Shown here piece after piece: positions 53,695 through 63,379 of a stretch of 64,000 nucleotides of DNA. The notes under the pieces were generated by a model that saw only the letters and a list, made by a program, of their open reading frames with translations, ran no database searches and was not told the origin of the DNA. Source of the DNA: Philopedon plagiatum (lineage: Eukaryota > Arthropoda > Insecta > Coleoptera > Curculionidae). The translations under genes were made by a program, and so were the position numbers. Location: assembly GCA_963971165.1 (NCBI GenBank), contig OZ020191.1:13015160-13079159 (forward strand). Direction: 5' to 3'. The first letter of the stretch is position 1; every line of letters begins with the position of its first letter.

Positions 53695-55379
53695 ACATAT
53701 CGTCGCTCTTCTCACGTAAGGTCGTAACTCAAAAATCAAAAATTGAGATATGTCCCATAACGAACATTTAAAAACCCCAATCCTTAACCTCACAAAGTGG
53801 CGTATCTCAATATCTGAGGGTATAACAGAAATAGAATAAAAAAACTGGGCGTATCTAAAATTTATAACAAATTAAGATCTCACGTATAGGACTACCTGAA
53901 GATTCTTGGAACAAATCTGTTACTTAACTTAAACCGCCAACATTAGTTTGGTTTTAAATACACTAAAACGATTTGGGGTTGGGCGTTCACTGTTTCGTTG
54001 ATTTTTGTTTGTTTCTAGGTAATATTGTAATTGTGTGAGGTACTAATACCGTATAGTCTAAGTATTTTTTTATATTTTCGGCAATTCTTAGGATATGTTA
54101 ATCACAAACTTTAACGCATTTACAATACAGTAAAATCTTACGAAATTAGGTTAGGCTAGAATCACCTTTCTTTGAAGAAGTGCCTATTAGGTATCTAGCA
54201 CGACCGATTGATAGAAAACAGCTAAAATTTCAACAGAATGAAAATAATATTTTTTTATTGGCTGTTTGGTTTATAAAGGGTTTTGCCCGTCCTTGTTTGT
54301 TTTCCAAAGGGGTGATTATTGCCTTAATTCTGTAATGGCTGCGATGCTTTTGTATTTAGTTCTTCACTACCCCAACTTGAGTGAGATATCTTTATAGTTC
54401 TTTGAATCATTTCATGGCCAGAACGAAGGGAATTCTGCCCATAGCGCTTTAAGTTCTGCTATTAAACGCTTTGGAAATATCTATGTCCCGTCCCAACTTT
54501 GTTTAGCAAGATCCAGACAACCTTATATCGCGAAATATTTGCACACTGAAGACTTTCTTGATTTCAATCAGTTGCCAAAATATCTGAGGATTTTATCAAT
54601 AAGAACCAAGGATTTAGGAAATCACGTTAAATGGACCGAGGTAATGGAAGTAAAGGTGAAAAAAGAAGATCCAGAACGCTTATTTTATAAAATGAGCCAC
54701 AAGGAAGAGGCCTACGAATCTTTGTCACTAAAACGAAACCAACTAGATATCAAACAATATGAACTAAAAAGATTGAATAAGGAACCAAACGAAATAAGTA
54801 AAGAAAAGTATCAGGATTTAGTATCTTTGTGCGCAGGAGTTACACCGGTTATTAGGCAAGAAGAACGTGAACAGCTTCTAGATCTCTTGAACATTACTGA
54901 ATAAGTTTTATCAAAATGTTTTCCCTGTTATACCTTGCCCTGCATTTTCAGTTGAAATACGCTTCTTATAAAGACTTTTTCAAATATTTCTTGTTAAAAT
55001 TGAATTAACATTATTCTTGTTTATATTTTCTGCCAAAATGAACGTTTTGTTTAATGTTTCTTTTAATTCTTATATGATGTTTTATAAGCAGATTATAGAT
55101 AATTTTTATAATATAACATAGAAATATGAAACGCATTTTTTTCCTTGTGGGCGTATCTTGAGTTTTAATTATTATTTTTTTACATTTCAGAATGCGCTAA
55201 CCAAAATTTTCTGGTCATAATTACTAAAAGCAACATTAGTACTTTAATTGTTAAAAAAGTTGATACTTTCTAAAAAACAGTTTTGGAGATACGCTTAAGT
55301 CGTAAAAATAGTAAAATCGCATTCCTGACAAATCAATAAAAATGATATACGCCCTTACGTTAGAAGACCGACGATATGT
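53695..55379 (+). mobile_element. 1.7-kb TIR transposon carrying an unfamiliar protein gene
   Basis: The left end ACATATCGTCGCTCTTCTCA is mirrored at the right end, which in reverse reads ACATATCGTCGGTCTTCTAA; both continue with CGTAAGG. Both ends are flanked by TA. Inside each end are scattered further copies of a CGTATCT-type motif (about 53793, 53850, 55151 and, inverted, 55290), as transposase-binding subterminal repeats often appear. One coding exon (54397-54904) lies between them. The TA target suggests Tc1/mariner mechanics but the protein is unlike Tc1/mariner transposases, so the superfamily is open. Confidence 0.75.
54397..54904 (+). CDS. Last exon of a putative transposase of an unnamed insect family
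   Basis: From a likely splice acceptor (ATCTTTATAG, ending at 54396) the frame reads FHGQNEGNSAHSALSSAIKR, then GNIYVPSQLCLARS, then YLHTEDFLDFNQLPKYLRIL. It continues WTEVMEVKVKKEDPERLFYK and SLSLKRNQLDIKQYELKRLN, and ends LCAGVTPVIRQEE...LDLLNITE with a stop at 54904. I know this HGQNEGDSAHS...YVPSQL...LHTEDFLDF pattern from uncharacterised proteins repeated in many insect genomes, consistent with a transposon protein. It is uninterrupted for about 168 codons. The upstream exons, which should hold the first catalytic residues, are not recognisable between 53.7 and 54.4 kb, so this copy is partial. Its catalytic chemistry is unknown to me. Confidence 0.6.
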
Positions 55380-56216
55380 TACACAAAATTAGATTTTCCG
55401 ACGTCAGTAACCACGAAAATATTATTTTCGGGTGGTATTTCGAAAAACTAGTTATTTTTAATGTACCACACCGATTCCTTGTTAGATATACCCGGTATAT
55501 GTTGAGAAGGACCTATTCAGAACTATTTGCTCTCGTACTTTTTTATTTCGAATTCAATTCACTCCCAAATCCATTCCGCAAATATCCATTTTAGCATTAG
55601 CTGAGCGAAATCGTTTTCAGGAAATGGAAAACATTTCCACCATTCAACAATAAGCCAAAACAACTTTGGTAACGCCCATTTGGTTCGTCGTTTAGAATTG
55701 GAATAAACAGGGAGTGCGGTATACGGTCAATTCAACTGCAACGTCATTAAGGTTGGTTAGTCAGAATACAATAATTATGAATCCTGCGAGTATATTAGAA
55801 GATAAGTATACTGGACTGGCTTCGTTATTTATCTGGGCAAAACAAGGAGAGATAGTAAAAATATTAATTCACACATAGGTGTCCGTGTATGTATATAGTT
55901 GGCATGGGTGTCATTTAACAATCGCGTCTTTCTCATCCGAATATTTCTACAGCAAGATGGAAGTATAGATTCTATATAACGTCATCTGTTATCTGTCGGT
56001 TTCCTATTTTTCTTGTTGATTCAAATAACGACATGCAAATTGGGTAGAATTAATAGGGAGTGCGGTAAACGCTCAATTCAACTGCAACGCCATTTAAGTT
56101 GGTTGTGGCTTCAAAATACAATAATCATTAATTCTGGGAGTAAGTATATTAAAAGAGAAGGACTGGACCGGATTCGCTGACAGTCAAACTATTGACTGAT
56201 ACATGCGGGTCAGTGT
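55380..56216 (+). repeat. Diverged direct repeat pair, about 358-bp spacing
   Basis: AACAGGGAGTGCGGTATACG with GTCAATTCAACTGCAACG (55707) recurs as AATAGGGAGTGCGGTAAACG with CTCAATTCAACTGCAACG (56066). Both are followed by an ACAATAAT(T/C)AT block and AAG(T)ATA...GGACTGG. The remaining sequence in this interval is unrecognised. Confidence 0.6.
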
Positions 56217-56860
56217 ATGATTTTTTGTATCTGAGACAGCCCACCTAGACTTCAAGTCTAAGTAGTAATATACCTTGGGCGTCTAAACAGAAGGGAAATG
56301 TAATCTAATCACACGGGATTTAAAGGATTGGAGGTTAGGAGGGGAAGGAAAAAAATCTGCAGGCAATTCGTTCCATAATCTGGAGACCCTAGGTATGAAT
56401 GAGCTAGAAAAGTGGAAGGTCCTAGTTTTTTGTAGCTAGACAGTAATAACGAGCCTCCTGTTATTCTGTTAGGAACAGTCAAGGAGGGAATTATAGCGGT
56501 TTTCATAACAAAGTCTGTGGAAGTATCGGTAGAAAAGGGATAAATCCCCATCAGCGCGGCGATGAGCGAGAGAAGGGAGTTTTCTTGTGAAGACTGGGTC
56601 ATTGATGAGTCGATTGACTCTCTTTTGGATAGAATCAAGGATGTTACGTATCGAAGGTGATGCCGCTCCCCAGAAGAGGACTCTAAGTTAGGTCTTATTT
56701 GAGAAACATAGAAAATGTGTAAGTTAGAAAGGAAGAAGTATTTTCTGGCTCGACAGAGGAATCTAAGCTTTTTAGCTGCTGATGTGGCTACTCAAGTAAT
56801 GTGTTTGTGCCAGCTGAGATCATGTTCAAAAGCGATGCCGACAATGTCGAACGTTCTATA
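56217..56860 (-). pseudogene. CR1-like LINE C-terminus and 3' end (relative of the 8.7-kb copy)
   Basis: The minus strand gives VGIAFEHDLSWHKHIT, VATSAAKKLRFLCRARKYFL, QIRPNLE, MTQSSQENSLLSLIAAL-type frames, AIIPSLTVPNRITGGSLLLS and FLAHSYLGSPDYGTNCLQIF (shifted RSFIPRVSRLWNxLPADxF). The 3' UTR runs to about 56217 with the same CTTAGACTTGAAGTCTAGGT block as the other copies. It has more shifts than the 8.7-kb copy and reaches slightly further upstream. Confidence 0.8.
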
Positions 56861-57264
56861 CTTTCAGATACATAAAAACAATATTAATAAAATTCCATCA
56901 AAGAAATCAAAATATTATTTTGTAGTTTTCCTTTACAAACATGCTCTGCAAACATTTGATACGATTATCAACCTGGACACAAAAGGAATAAAAACAATTT
57001 ATTTCCCTTGTATTTAAACAGACAGATGCACTGCATTGAAAACTATTTAACGAATGCCATTATTTCTAATCGGATTAAAGAAAGGTCGACACGCCAAACA
57101 GAAGTTGTTTCGATCCAAACAATATTTTAATCCTGTAAACACAGGGTGGAAAAGTTTGACGACACTACCTGGATGTACAATTAAGAATGGCAACGATATA
57201 TCGATATTATATACAACATATTTATTTATCGATATATTTATACATCGACATAGTGCGTTTAAAA
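56861..57264. other. Unannotated spacer
   Basis: No coding similarity; includes a TATCGATATATTTA-rich palindromic stretch near 57196-57250. Confidence 0.4.
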
Positions 57265-58322
57265 CACTATCGCCCAGATTCTCCCACGCTAGGCCAGTCT
57301 AATTTGGCAACCAAAAGTTTTAAACTGACAAGTGTAAGAATAAGACAAATAAGTTTTATAATTATAAATTTGTTTCAGTTTTTCTGAAAATTTATAAAGA
57401 AAAAGACAATTATTTTAGTACGTGCTTTATAATAATAGAGCTAAATTCAATCTACCAACAGGTTCCAGATGAAATTCATTTGGAAACCAAACAAATCGCT
57501 GAAATATTAAGGTGCGTATCCACCAAAGCAACATAGAGCAACTTTTTTGATTCTGTCGCGTGTTTATAAAAATGTTCCAGTTAGTTTCACTTTGTCGCTC
57601 CTTGTTGCCGGGACAGAAACTAAAAGTGCTGTGTGTTGAGTGTTTCGGTTGGAAGCGGCAAACATTAAAGAAAAATTGGCAACAAGTGCCAACATATTTG
57701 TGTTGCGATTTTCTTGATCGGTCGATATATTTTTAACAAATAGTTAAGTCCGAACTGCACTACTAGAGAAATCTTGTTACTTCGATAGAGACACTTTGTT
57801 TTATTTATTCCGTCAGCAGCAACAAACTGAAACATCTCTGTTTTTTTTTGTCGCCTTGGTGGAGACCAAATGTTTATCTATGTTGCTTCTTGTTCCGACA
57901 TTTTGGAACTTAAGACAACATACAGCAACAACAAAGTTGCTCTATGTTGATTTGGTGGATACGCACCTTTAGAATAACTCATAAGTTTTAAGTGAGGACT
58001 TCTCAACAATGACAGGACAAGAACCTGTCAGAACCTAACTGATCAACTAGAGGATCTTAGTCTCCGAGTTTTTTCACAAATTTATAAAGAAAAGGGCAGT
58101 TGTAGTAGGTACGTATTTTTCATAATAATAGAACTGAATTCATTCTAGCAACACGTTCCAATATGAAAATCATTTGGAAACCAAGCAAACCGGTGAAAAA
58201 TGAAAATAACTAATATATTTTTAATGACATCAGGCCAAAACCCTGTCAAAACCTAACTGATCAACCAAATGTTAATTTAAGCCAGTACTAAATCTTAAAC
58301 CTTTTTAGAGAATTTGAACGTC
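57265..58322 (+). repeat. Family B repeat, two tandem units, first split by a MITE
   Basis: Blocks AAATTTATAAAGAAAA, CATTTGGAAACCAA(A/G)CAAA and GACAGGACAAGAACCTGTCA then AACCTAACTGATCAAC occur twice, the second unit starting about 235 bp after the first once the 459-bp insertion (57510-57968) is discounted. Similar sequence recurs at 60340-60720, 23860 and, inverted, 1497. Non-coding. Confidence 0.7.
57510..57968. mobile_element. 459-bp MITE with TTA target duplication (PIF/Harbinger-like)
   Basis: The ends AGGTGCGTATCCACCAAAGC then AACATAGAGCAAC are mirrored at the right as GTTGCTCTATGTTG and GGTGGATACGCACCT. Both flanks are TTA (57507-57509, 57969-57971). The empty family B copy near 60590 reads GAAATTTTAGGATAACTC with a single TTA. 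A 3-bp TTA duplication is the PIF/Harbinger signature. No protein is encoded. Confidence 0.85.
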
Positions 58323-58324
58323 TA

Positions 58325-58504
58325 CAGGGTGACAATTTGAAAACGATCAAGTTAAAACCAAGAAAGAAATTTCAAAACGCTTAAAACCGTTCTCGTAGTA
58401 TGAAGGGGGAAGTAAAATTATGTTTATTTTTAAGCGTTTTGAAATTTCTTTCTTGGTTCTGAACTTAAATTACTTAAATTGATCGTTTTCAAATTGTCAC
58501 CCTG
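58325..58504. mobile_element. 180-bp foldback MITE with CAGGGTGACA ends
   Basis: CAGGGTGACAATTTGAAAAC on the left mirrors the right end, with AACCAAGAAAGAAATTTCAA and AACGCTTAAAA also mirrored around a short loop. It is flanked by TA on both sides, so Tc1/mariner-type. It abuts the end of family B. Confidence 0.85.
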
Positions 58505-59102
58505 TATATTTTTAATATATTAGATTGTCTGTTTGCCCTCCCTTTATAAATTTGCAAAAAACTCAGTAGTAAATTTATAGTACATAACTTAGTTGTCTTA
58601 TTTTTACGCTTATTGATTTAAACCTTTTATTGTCAAATTAGAAGCAGACGGTAAATCTGGTCGAAAATTTTAATATCCACATTTCTATAAAAGGATTCAT
58701 ATGTTACAAATCACGAAAAAATGGTTATATTTCTTTGTTACTTTCGATACATGTGGTTATCGACATATACATTTCATTTACCATCCCTAATTACAGATAG
58801 CTTATATTTTTTTTTTTTTTTGGGATGGTTATCTGATATTTTGATAAATGTGAGACGAAAAGGTGGATATAAAGTAATTTGATACAATAGGTAAGGGTTA
58901 TTGTACCGAAAATCGGGGTCAAAGTCGACAGAGAAAGTAACTTAGTATTTAAATATTAGTTGTAGCGTTAGGGAGAAAGTTTATCAGAAAAGGGGATTGG
59001 ATGTTGTAATTATTTTTACAGATGTCTCCTTTTTTGTGAACACGTGAAAAATTTGGCATTCACTTAATGGTAATAATAATAGTTAAAACCTTGCACTATG
59101 TG
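58505..59102. other. Unannotated spacer with a long T run
   Basis: About 17 consecutive T near 58808-58824; otherwise AT-rich without recognisable content. Confidence 0.4.
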
Positions 59103-59960
59103 TAGGGGCGGCTGATACATAAGGGCTGCACAGCTGCAGAACCACCAAAATTTTCAAGCCACTTGACTAATTTCTTCATACTTTGGAGTAAATAATATTC
59201 CTTAAAATAAAAATAAGTAAAATTAAAACACCGAATTTTCGGCCGAGAATGCTAGTGGTATAATAGGCCTGCGCTAGTCAACACACGCCGCGCGGCCCGA
59301 CACCGACGCGACATACAGTTGACCAAGTAAAGTTAGCTGCAATGCTTTTATTCGTGCACAGCACTTTTCAACCTAATGAATATAAGGCAGAAATCGGCTC
59401 CACCGTCGACCGTTTATAAAATTTAATACGGGAAATTCTGCTAGTCATTTAGCTGCATTCGCGACAGTTCTTACAGGTAAATTCGCGCGCATTTTATATC
59501 ATCAGAAAAGCTAACATTTTGCCAAGAATTGCACTCAATTTCCTGATGAACAATTAAATGCTACTAGATTAGCTTATCCGGCGATTGATAAAGAACGGCT
59601 TAAAACTGAGCTATCCGTTATTTATTCAAGGGAAGAAGACTGAATTAAACGGTAGCTTGCCACTTCTGAAATGTTTATTACAAAATAATTTACAAACCAC
59701 ATTAAATGTTAAAAGACAAAAAAATATCTTAGGCATTTTAATAACAACTCCTATGTTAACATCAGAGGCCGAAAGGTGTTTTTCTACCCTTTCGGAGACC
59801 TTTCTCCAAAATTCAATGACAAGATCGTTTAACTGCGATAGGAATACTTTCCATTGAAAAAGAATACATATCAAAAATTATGGACTTTAATGAAAAACTT
59901 GTTGACAAATTCGCTTCAAACAAGGGTCGTACAACGTCGCGCGGGGTTGTCAAATTCCAA
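59103..59960 (+). mobile_element. hAT transposon remnant (left terminus and transposase end)
   Basis: TAGGGGCGGCTGATACATAA (59103) looks like the left terminus of zinc-finger-MYM-type hAT elements (CAGGGGCGGCT). A GC-rich patch follows (CGCCGCGCGGCCCGACACCG near 59289), then the transposase end at 59490-59960. No matching right terminus is visible, so the 3' boundary is unknown. Confidence 0.6.
59490..59960 (+). pseudogene. hAT transposase C-terminus (dimerisation domain), decayed
   Basis: In shifting frames the text reads FPDEQLNATRLAYPAIDKER and LKTELSVIYSRED, then GSLPLLKCLLQNNLQTT, then ILITTPMLTSEAERCFSTL, the hallmark SEAERxFSxL helix of the hAT dimerisation domain. It is followed by NSMTRS and AIGILSIEKEYISKIMDFNE and KLVDKFASNKGR. 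At least three frameshifts. Catalytic residues of the N-terminal two thirds are absent. Confidence 0.85.
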
Positions 59961-60339
59961 TGATAGAAAAAGCTAATATTTATGATGACTGAGACCTTAT
60001 TAAACAAACTGGTTAAAAAAACATGCTGGTTACGTGTTGTCCATTTTGACAATACTGCATTACGCTGTTATTTAATACACTCACTTCCGACTGTGAGGTA
60101 TTGTTGGCGCCAAAACAGATGTAAATAAATCTAAATCTTTGCTACATAATCTAAGGTTTAAATCAATTCTAGGAACTAGATTTTCTAAAAAGATGTGGAT
60201 CTAAAAATCAGTATTATAGGGATTTTAAAAAATCTTCAAATTTTAAAAAAAATATAGGTATTAGCCCCTAGATTTTCCTATAGGGTCATTTACCGTGAAT
60301 CACCCTGTATATTTATTAAATGGGCAAATTTTTCGTCCA
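59961..60339. other. Unannotated spacer
   Basis: It contains an unpaired CACCCTGTATA tip at 60302-60312. Nothing else is recognised. Confidence 0.4.
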
Positions 60340-60720
60340 TAGAGGTTTTCGAATTTTAAATTTCCAGGGCCAGATTCTTTAACGCTAGACCGGTCTAATT
60401 TGACAACCAAGAATTTTAATTGATAAGTGATAAGAATAATACAACTAAGTTTTATACTATGAATTTGTTTCCGAGTTTTTCCGCAAATTTATAAAAAAAA
60501 TTGCAGTTCTACAACACTAATAGAACTAAATTCATTCTAGCAACATGTTTCCAGATGAAAATCATTTGGAAACCAAGCAAATCGCTGAAATTTTAGGATA
60601 ACTCGTAAGTTTTAACTTATTAACAATGACAGAACAAGAACCTGTCAAAACTTAACTGATCAACTGGAAGATCTTAGTTTTAACCCGTACTAAATCTTAC
60701 ACCTTTTTAGTGAATCGGAA
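60340..60720 (+). repeat. Family B repeat (uninterrupted copy)
   Basis: It starts AACGCTAGACCGGTCTAATT and contains AACATGTTTCCAGATGAAAA, CATTTGGAAACCAAGCAAAT and GACAGAACAAGAACCTGTCA in the same order as 57265-58060. It gives the empty site for the TTA-flanked MITE. Confidence 0.7.
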
Positions 60721-61433
60721 CGGTAATTTTTCTTCCAATGTAAAGAAAAACTAACAGCATAGAGTAGTCTGGCTAAAGTTTACTTTAGCTGTGTTTTCTT
60801 TAGAAGACAAATTAAATGGAATGGCACACCACACAGGCAAAATGCGCGACAACTTTAATATCTTAATGCGTTTTTTCTAATTCAACGCTATGTTTAATAA
60901 AACTAATGGTGAATATTATGCAGAGACACAATACAATTCTAAGATGTTTTTAGTTCTTTAGAAAGGATACCTAAAATTCCAACACCCGGGTTCAAAAATA
61001 GATATCATTTATAAATATTTAAAATCAGTAGGTACGTTATTGGCTTTTATTTAATACTTACATATGTGAGCGGAAAATATATAATGTTACTCGTAATGTT
61101 ACTAAATACTTGGACTCACTACCTATATTATGCAACCCAGCAAACTTAAAAGATCTTTAGTCGACTGTGGCATACATACAGACAGAAATGGATAGATCGG
61201 ATGACTGATTTCCATCGTATAGGTTTCGTATTACCTCTTTGAGGTACATCACTCCAAAAAAAGTTATACTACAGTGTCAGTAATACCTATTTTGTGAAAG
61301 GAAAAACAATTATTAGTCAAGCTCGCTTTTGCTATAAGGTTGTTGTTATGATTAAACACTGGAACAACCTTAATAGCCCTTAACATAATTCTTTTCCATC
61401 AAATTTTTTTCTTTAGATACGCTTCTAAGGGAT
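60721..61433. other. Unannotated spacer
   Basis: No coding or repeat content recognised. Confidence 0.4.
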
Positions 61434-61441
61434 GTTCCAAC

Positions 61442-62065
61442 CGGTGGCGGCTGGTGAAATTTCAAAGTTGTATATCTCTGTTCCTACTTACAGGACCCGT
61501 ACCAAATTTAGGGGTTTTAATAGTGAGCCCACTGGGAAAGTTTTGGTAAAGAAAACAATCATTTTGTAGTTTGCGAAAAAAAGTTGAATTTTTGGTGTGC
61601 CCCTCCTAAGAAGAAAATGAACACGTCTAGGTATTTTATTTATTATTTTTTCTATACAAATTTTACATCATTTTGTCGATAGTTTTTAGATTTTGAGAGA
61701 AAAAAATGTGTTAGTAGAAAGTTATAGTTATTTGAATTTTTTTTTAATTATATTTTGGGCTTAAAAAAATTCAAATGACTATATCTTTCTACTAACACAT
61801 TTTTTTCTCTCAAAATCTAAAAACTGTCGACAAAACGATGTAAAATTTGTTTAGAAAAAATAATAAATAAAATACCTAGCCGTGTTAATTTTTTTCTTAG
61901 GAGGGGCACACCAAAAATTCAACTTTTTTTCGCAAATTACAAAATGTTTTTTTTTCTTTACCAAAACATTTCCAGTGGGCTCACTATTAAAACCCCTAAA
62001 TTTGGTATGGGTCCTGTAAGTAGGAACAGATATATACAACTTTGAAATTTCACCAGCCGCCACTG
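61442..62065. mobile_element. 624-bp near-perfect palindrome, hAT-type foldback
   Basis: The left end CGGTGGCGGCTGGTGAAATT is mirrored at the right as ...CACCAGCCGCCACTG. Matching continues over nearly the whole length (TTTCAAAGTTGTATATCTCT, GGGGTTTTAATAGTGAGCCC, TCTACTAACACATTTTTTTC), with a short loop near 61740-61760. GTTCCAAC stands on both sides (61434-61441 and 62066-62073). CAGTGGCGGCT-type ends with an 8-bp duplication define hAT. No coding capacity. The arms are so alike that either insertion is recent or the copies are kept alike by gene conversion. Confidence 0.9.
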
Positions 62066-62073
62066 GTTCCAAC

Positions 62074-63067
62074 TTATCCTCAAGTAGGTTTGTTATAAAA
62101 GAACCAAAATGTTGTGAAAAAATCCCTATAATTCCCTGTTAAATATCAACGCCTACGTATTTTATATTTTTCAATGGAAAATTGAATTTAAACAAGTTGG
62201 TGACCTAGAGTTTCTTGTTATTTTTTTTAAAGTAAAAAAAATGGAATGTTGCGTGACCCACATGAAAAGCGGGAATTCGTTGATTTTTAGAAAAAACATT
62301 TCCATTTTCCTTAGAATCGAATTTTTTCCTGTTTTTTTTAACTTGCATCCAATATGTGCGCGCGCATTAGACAAAACATTTCTTTCCCATCAAAGCTTCT
62401 TCACCTTTTCTTATTTATTTCATTTTCATCCACTAATCATTAGAAATAGTAATCAACTTTCATCCCTGCTATTTTGCTATTTAGCTTTTTTTAACATTGT
62501 TATTACTCAGTTATGTGCTATAAGAAATGGCTTTCCGTATAGGCATATAAAGAACATAATTCATTAAAGAAATCTAAATTAGCATTTTGCACCTCTTTTT
62601 TAAAAGCACGCCTCGCTAAAATTCGACAGCCGTACTCCTCTCAAAGTTTCAGCCTATGTGACTGTTGCGCTGATTATTATAAGAAAAACTTTCAGTGATT
62701 ATAAAAATAATTTTCCTCGAAGACTTCTTATTCCTAAGTTTGGATATAGCGCCCCACATAGAATCTCCGCACATAAGGCAAAATTTTGTGGCACATTATA
62801 TGTTCGCACTTACCATTTCTAATTTATTTTTCACCTAAATATGTCACCACCTTAAAATCTTTGACAGAAAACGAGTTTTAAAATTTCGATCAAATATTTC
62901 GCATGCATGTTGCGTTCGCGCGTAATATTGTATTCCCCTTTTATCTTTTTAAATTTTCCAGTGCAGCTATTTCGTACATAATCATATACCATTAATTATT
63001 TATTCATAGATATTAATATTCTTTAATAGAAAAGACAATATGTATATCTACAAGACGGACAACAAAC
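62074..63067 (-). other. Probable start of the first intron of the host gene
   Basis: From the GT donor at 63067 leftwards I see no acceptor-plus-exon combination that I can support. The open frames here (for example 62374-62171) show no motif. Confidence 0.4.
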
Positions 63068-63193
63068 CTTAGAAATTTCCGGATCATTTTTCAGTTCCTC
63101 GAGCGACTCGCATCTCACGTCAATCCATAAACTAAAGCAAATTCCAATCATAAAAACGAAGTGAAAATTAAACAAAACTTTTCGAGAGTCCAT
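63068..63193 (-). CDS. First coding exon of a host gene: secreted or membrane protein with signal peptide
   Basis: Minus strand: ATG at 63193 in a good insect context (TTAACAACGATGG) opens MDSRKVLFNFHFVFMIGICF then SLWIDVRCESLEELKNDPEI, SK. A short basic start, a hydrophobic core of about 18 residues and a likely cleavage near VRC-ES make a classical signal peptide. After 42 codons the sequence reads AAG-GTTTGT, an acceptable splice donor in phase 0; reading through gives Cys-rich sequence and then no long frame. A TATA box and initiator lie 145 and 115 bases upstream. The mature start, ESLEELKNDPEISK, is acidic and I cannot name the family. Later exons are not identified in this window, so the first intron is long. 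This is the only host gene I can support. Confidence 0.7.
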
Positions 63194-63222
63194 CGTTGTT
63201 AATTTGCGACTCGTCAGTGGTC

Positions 63223-63366
63223 GCGTAAATCACAGAAAAATCGAAACTTGCGTAAAAAATTGATTTATTATGTCAGCGAAGCTTACGCAACAAAGTCAAC
63301 GCGGGAGTGATAGAGCGGTGCTGGATTTTGGGTTTATAGTCCTCATTAACAAGTCATATTGCGTAA
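63223..63366. promoter_or_regulatory. Cluster of TTGCGTAA motifs around the host promoter
   Basis: TTGCGTAA occurs at 63248-63255, 63359-63366 and, inverted, 63283-63290, plus a GCGTAA at 63223-63228. TTGC and GTAA are the half-sites of C/EBP-type and PAR/E4BP4-type bZIP factors respectively. Four such GC-containing hexamers in under 150 AT-rich bases, two of them in the 5' UTR, look non-random. Confidence 0.4.
63305..63338 (-). promoter_or_regulatory. Core promoter: TATA box and initiator
   Basis: Reading the minus strand, TATAAA (63338-63333) is followed by TCACTC with its A at 63308, a spacing of 30 bases, which is the textbook TATA-to-start distance. It implies a 5' UTR of about 115 bases before the ATG at 63193, with no upstream ATG in a conflicting long frame. 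A second TATAAAA (63373-63379) points the other way on the plus strand with TCAGTC 36 bases downstream, so a divergent transcript is conceivable. Confidence 0.55.
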
Positions 63367-63379
63367 AAAAACTATAAAA

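Noticed and set aside
61851..62072. 73-codon frame in the hAT palindrome
   Set aside because: The same residues can be read from both arms of the palindrome; a non-coding foldback.
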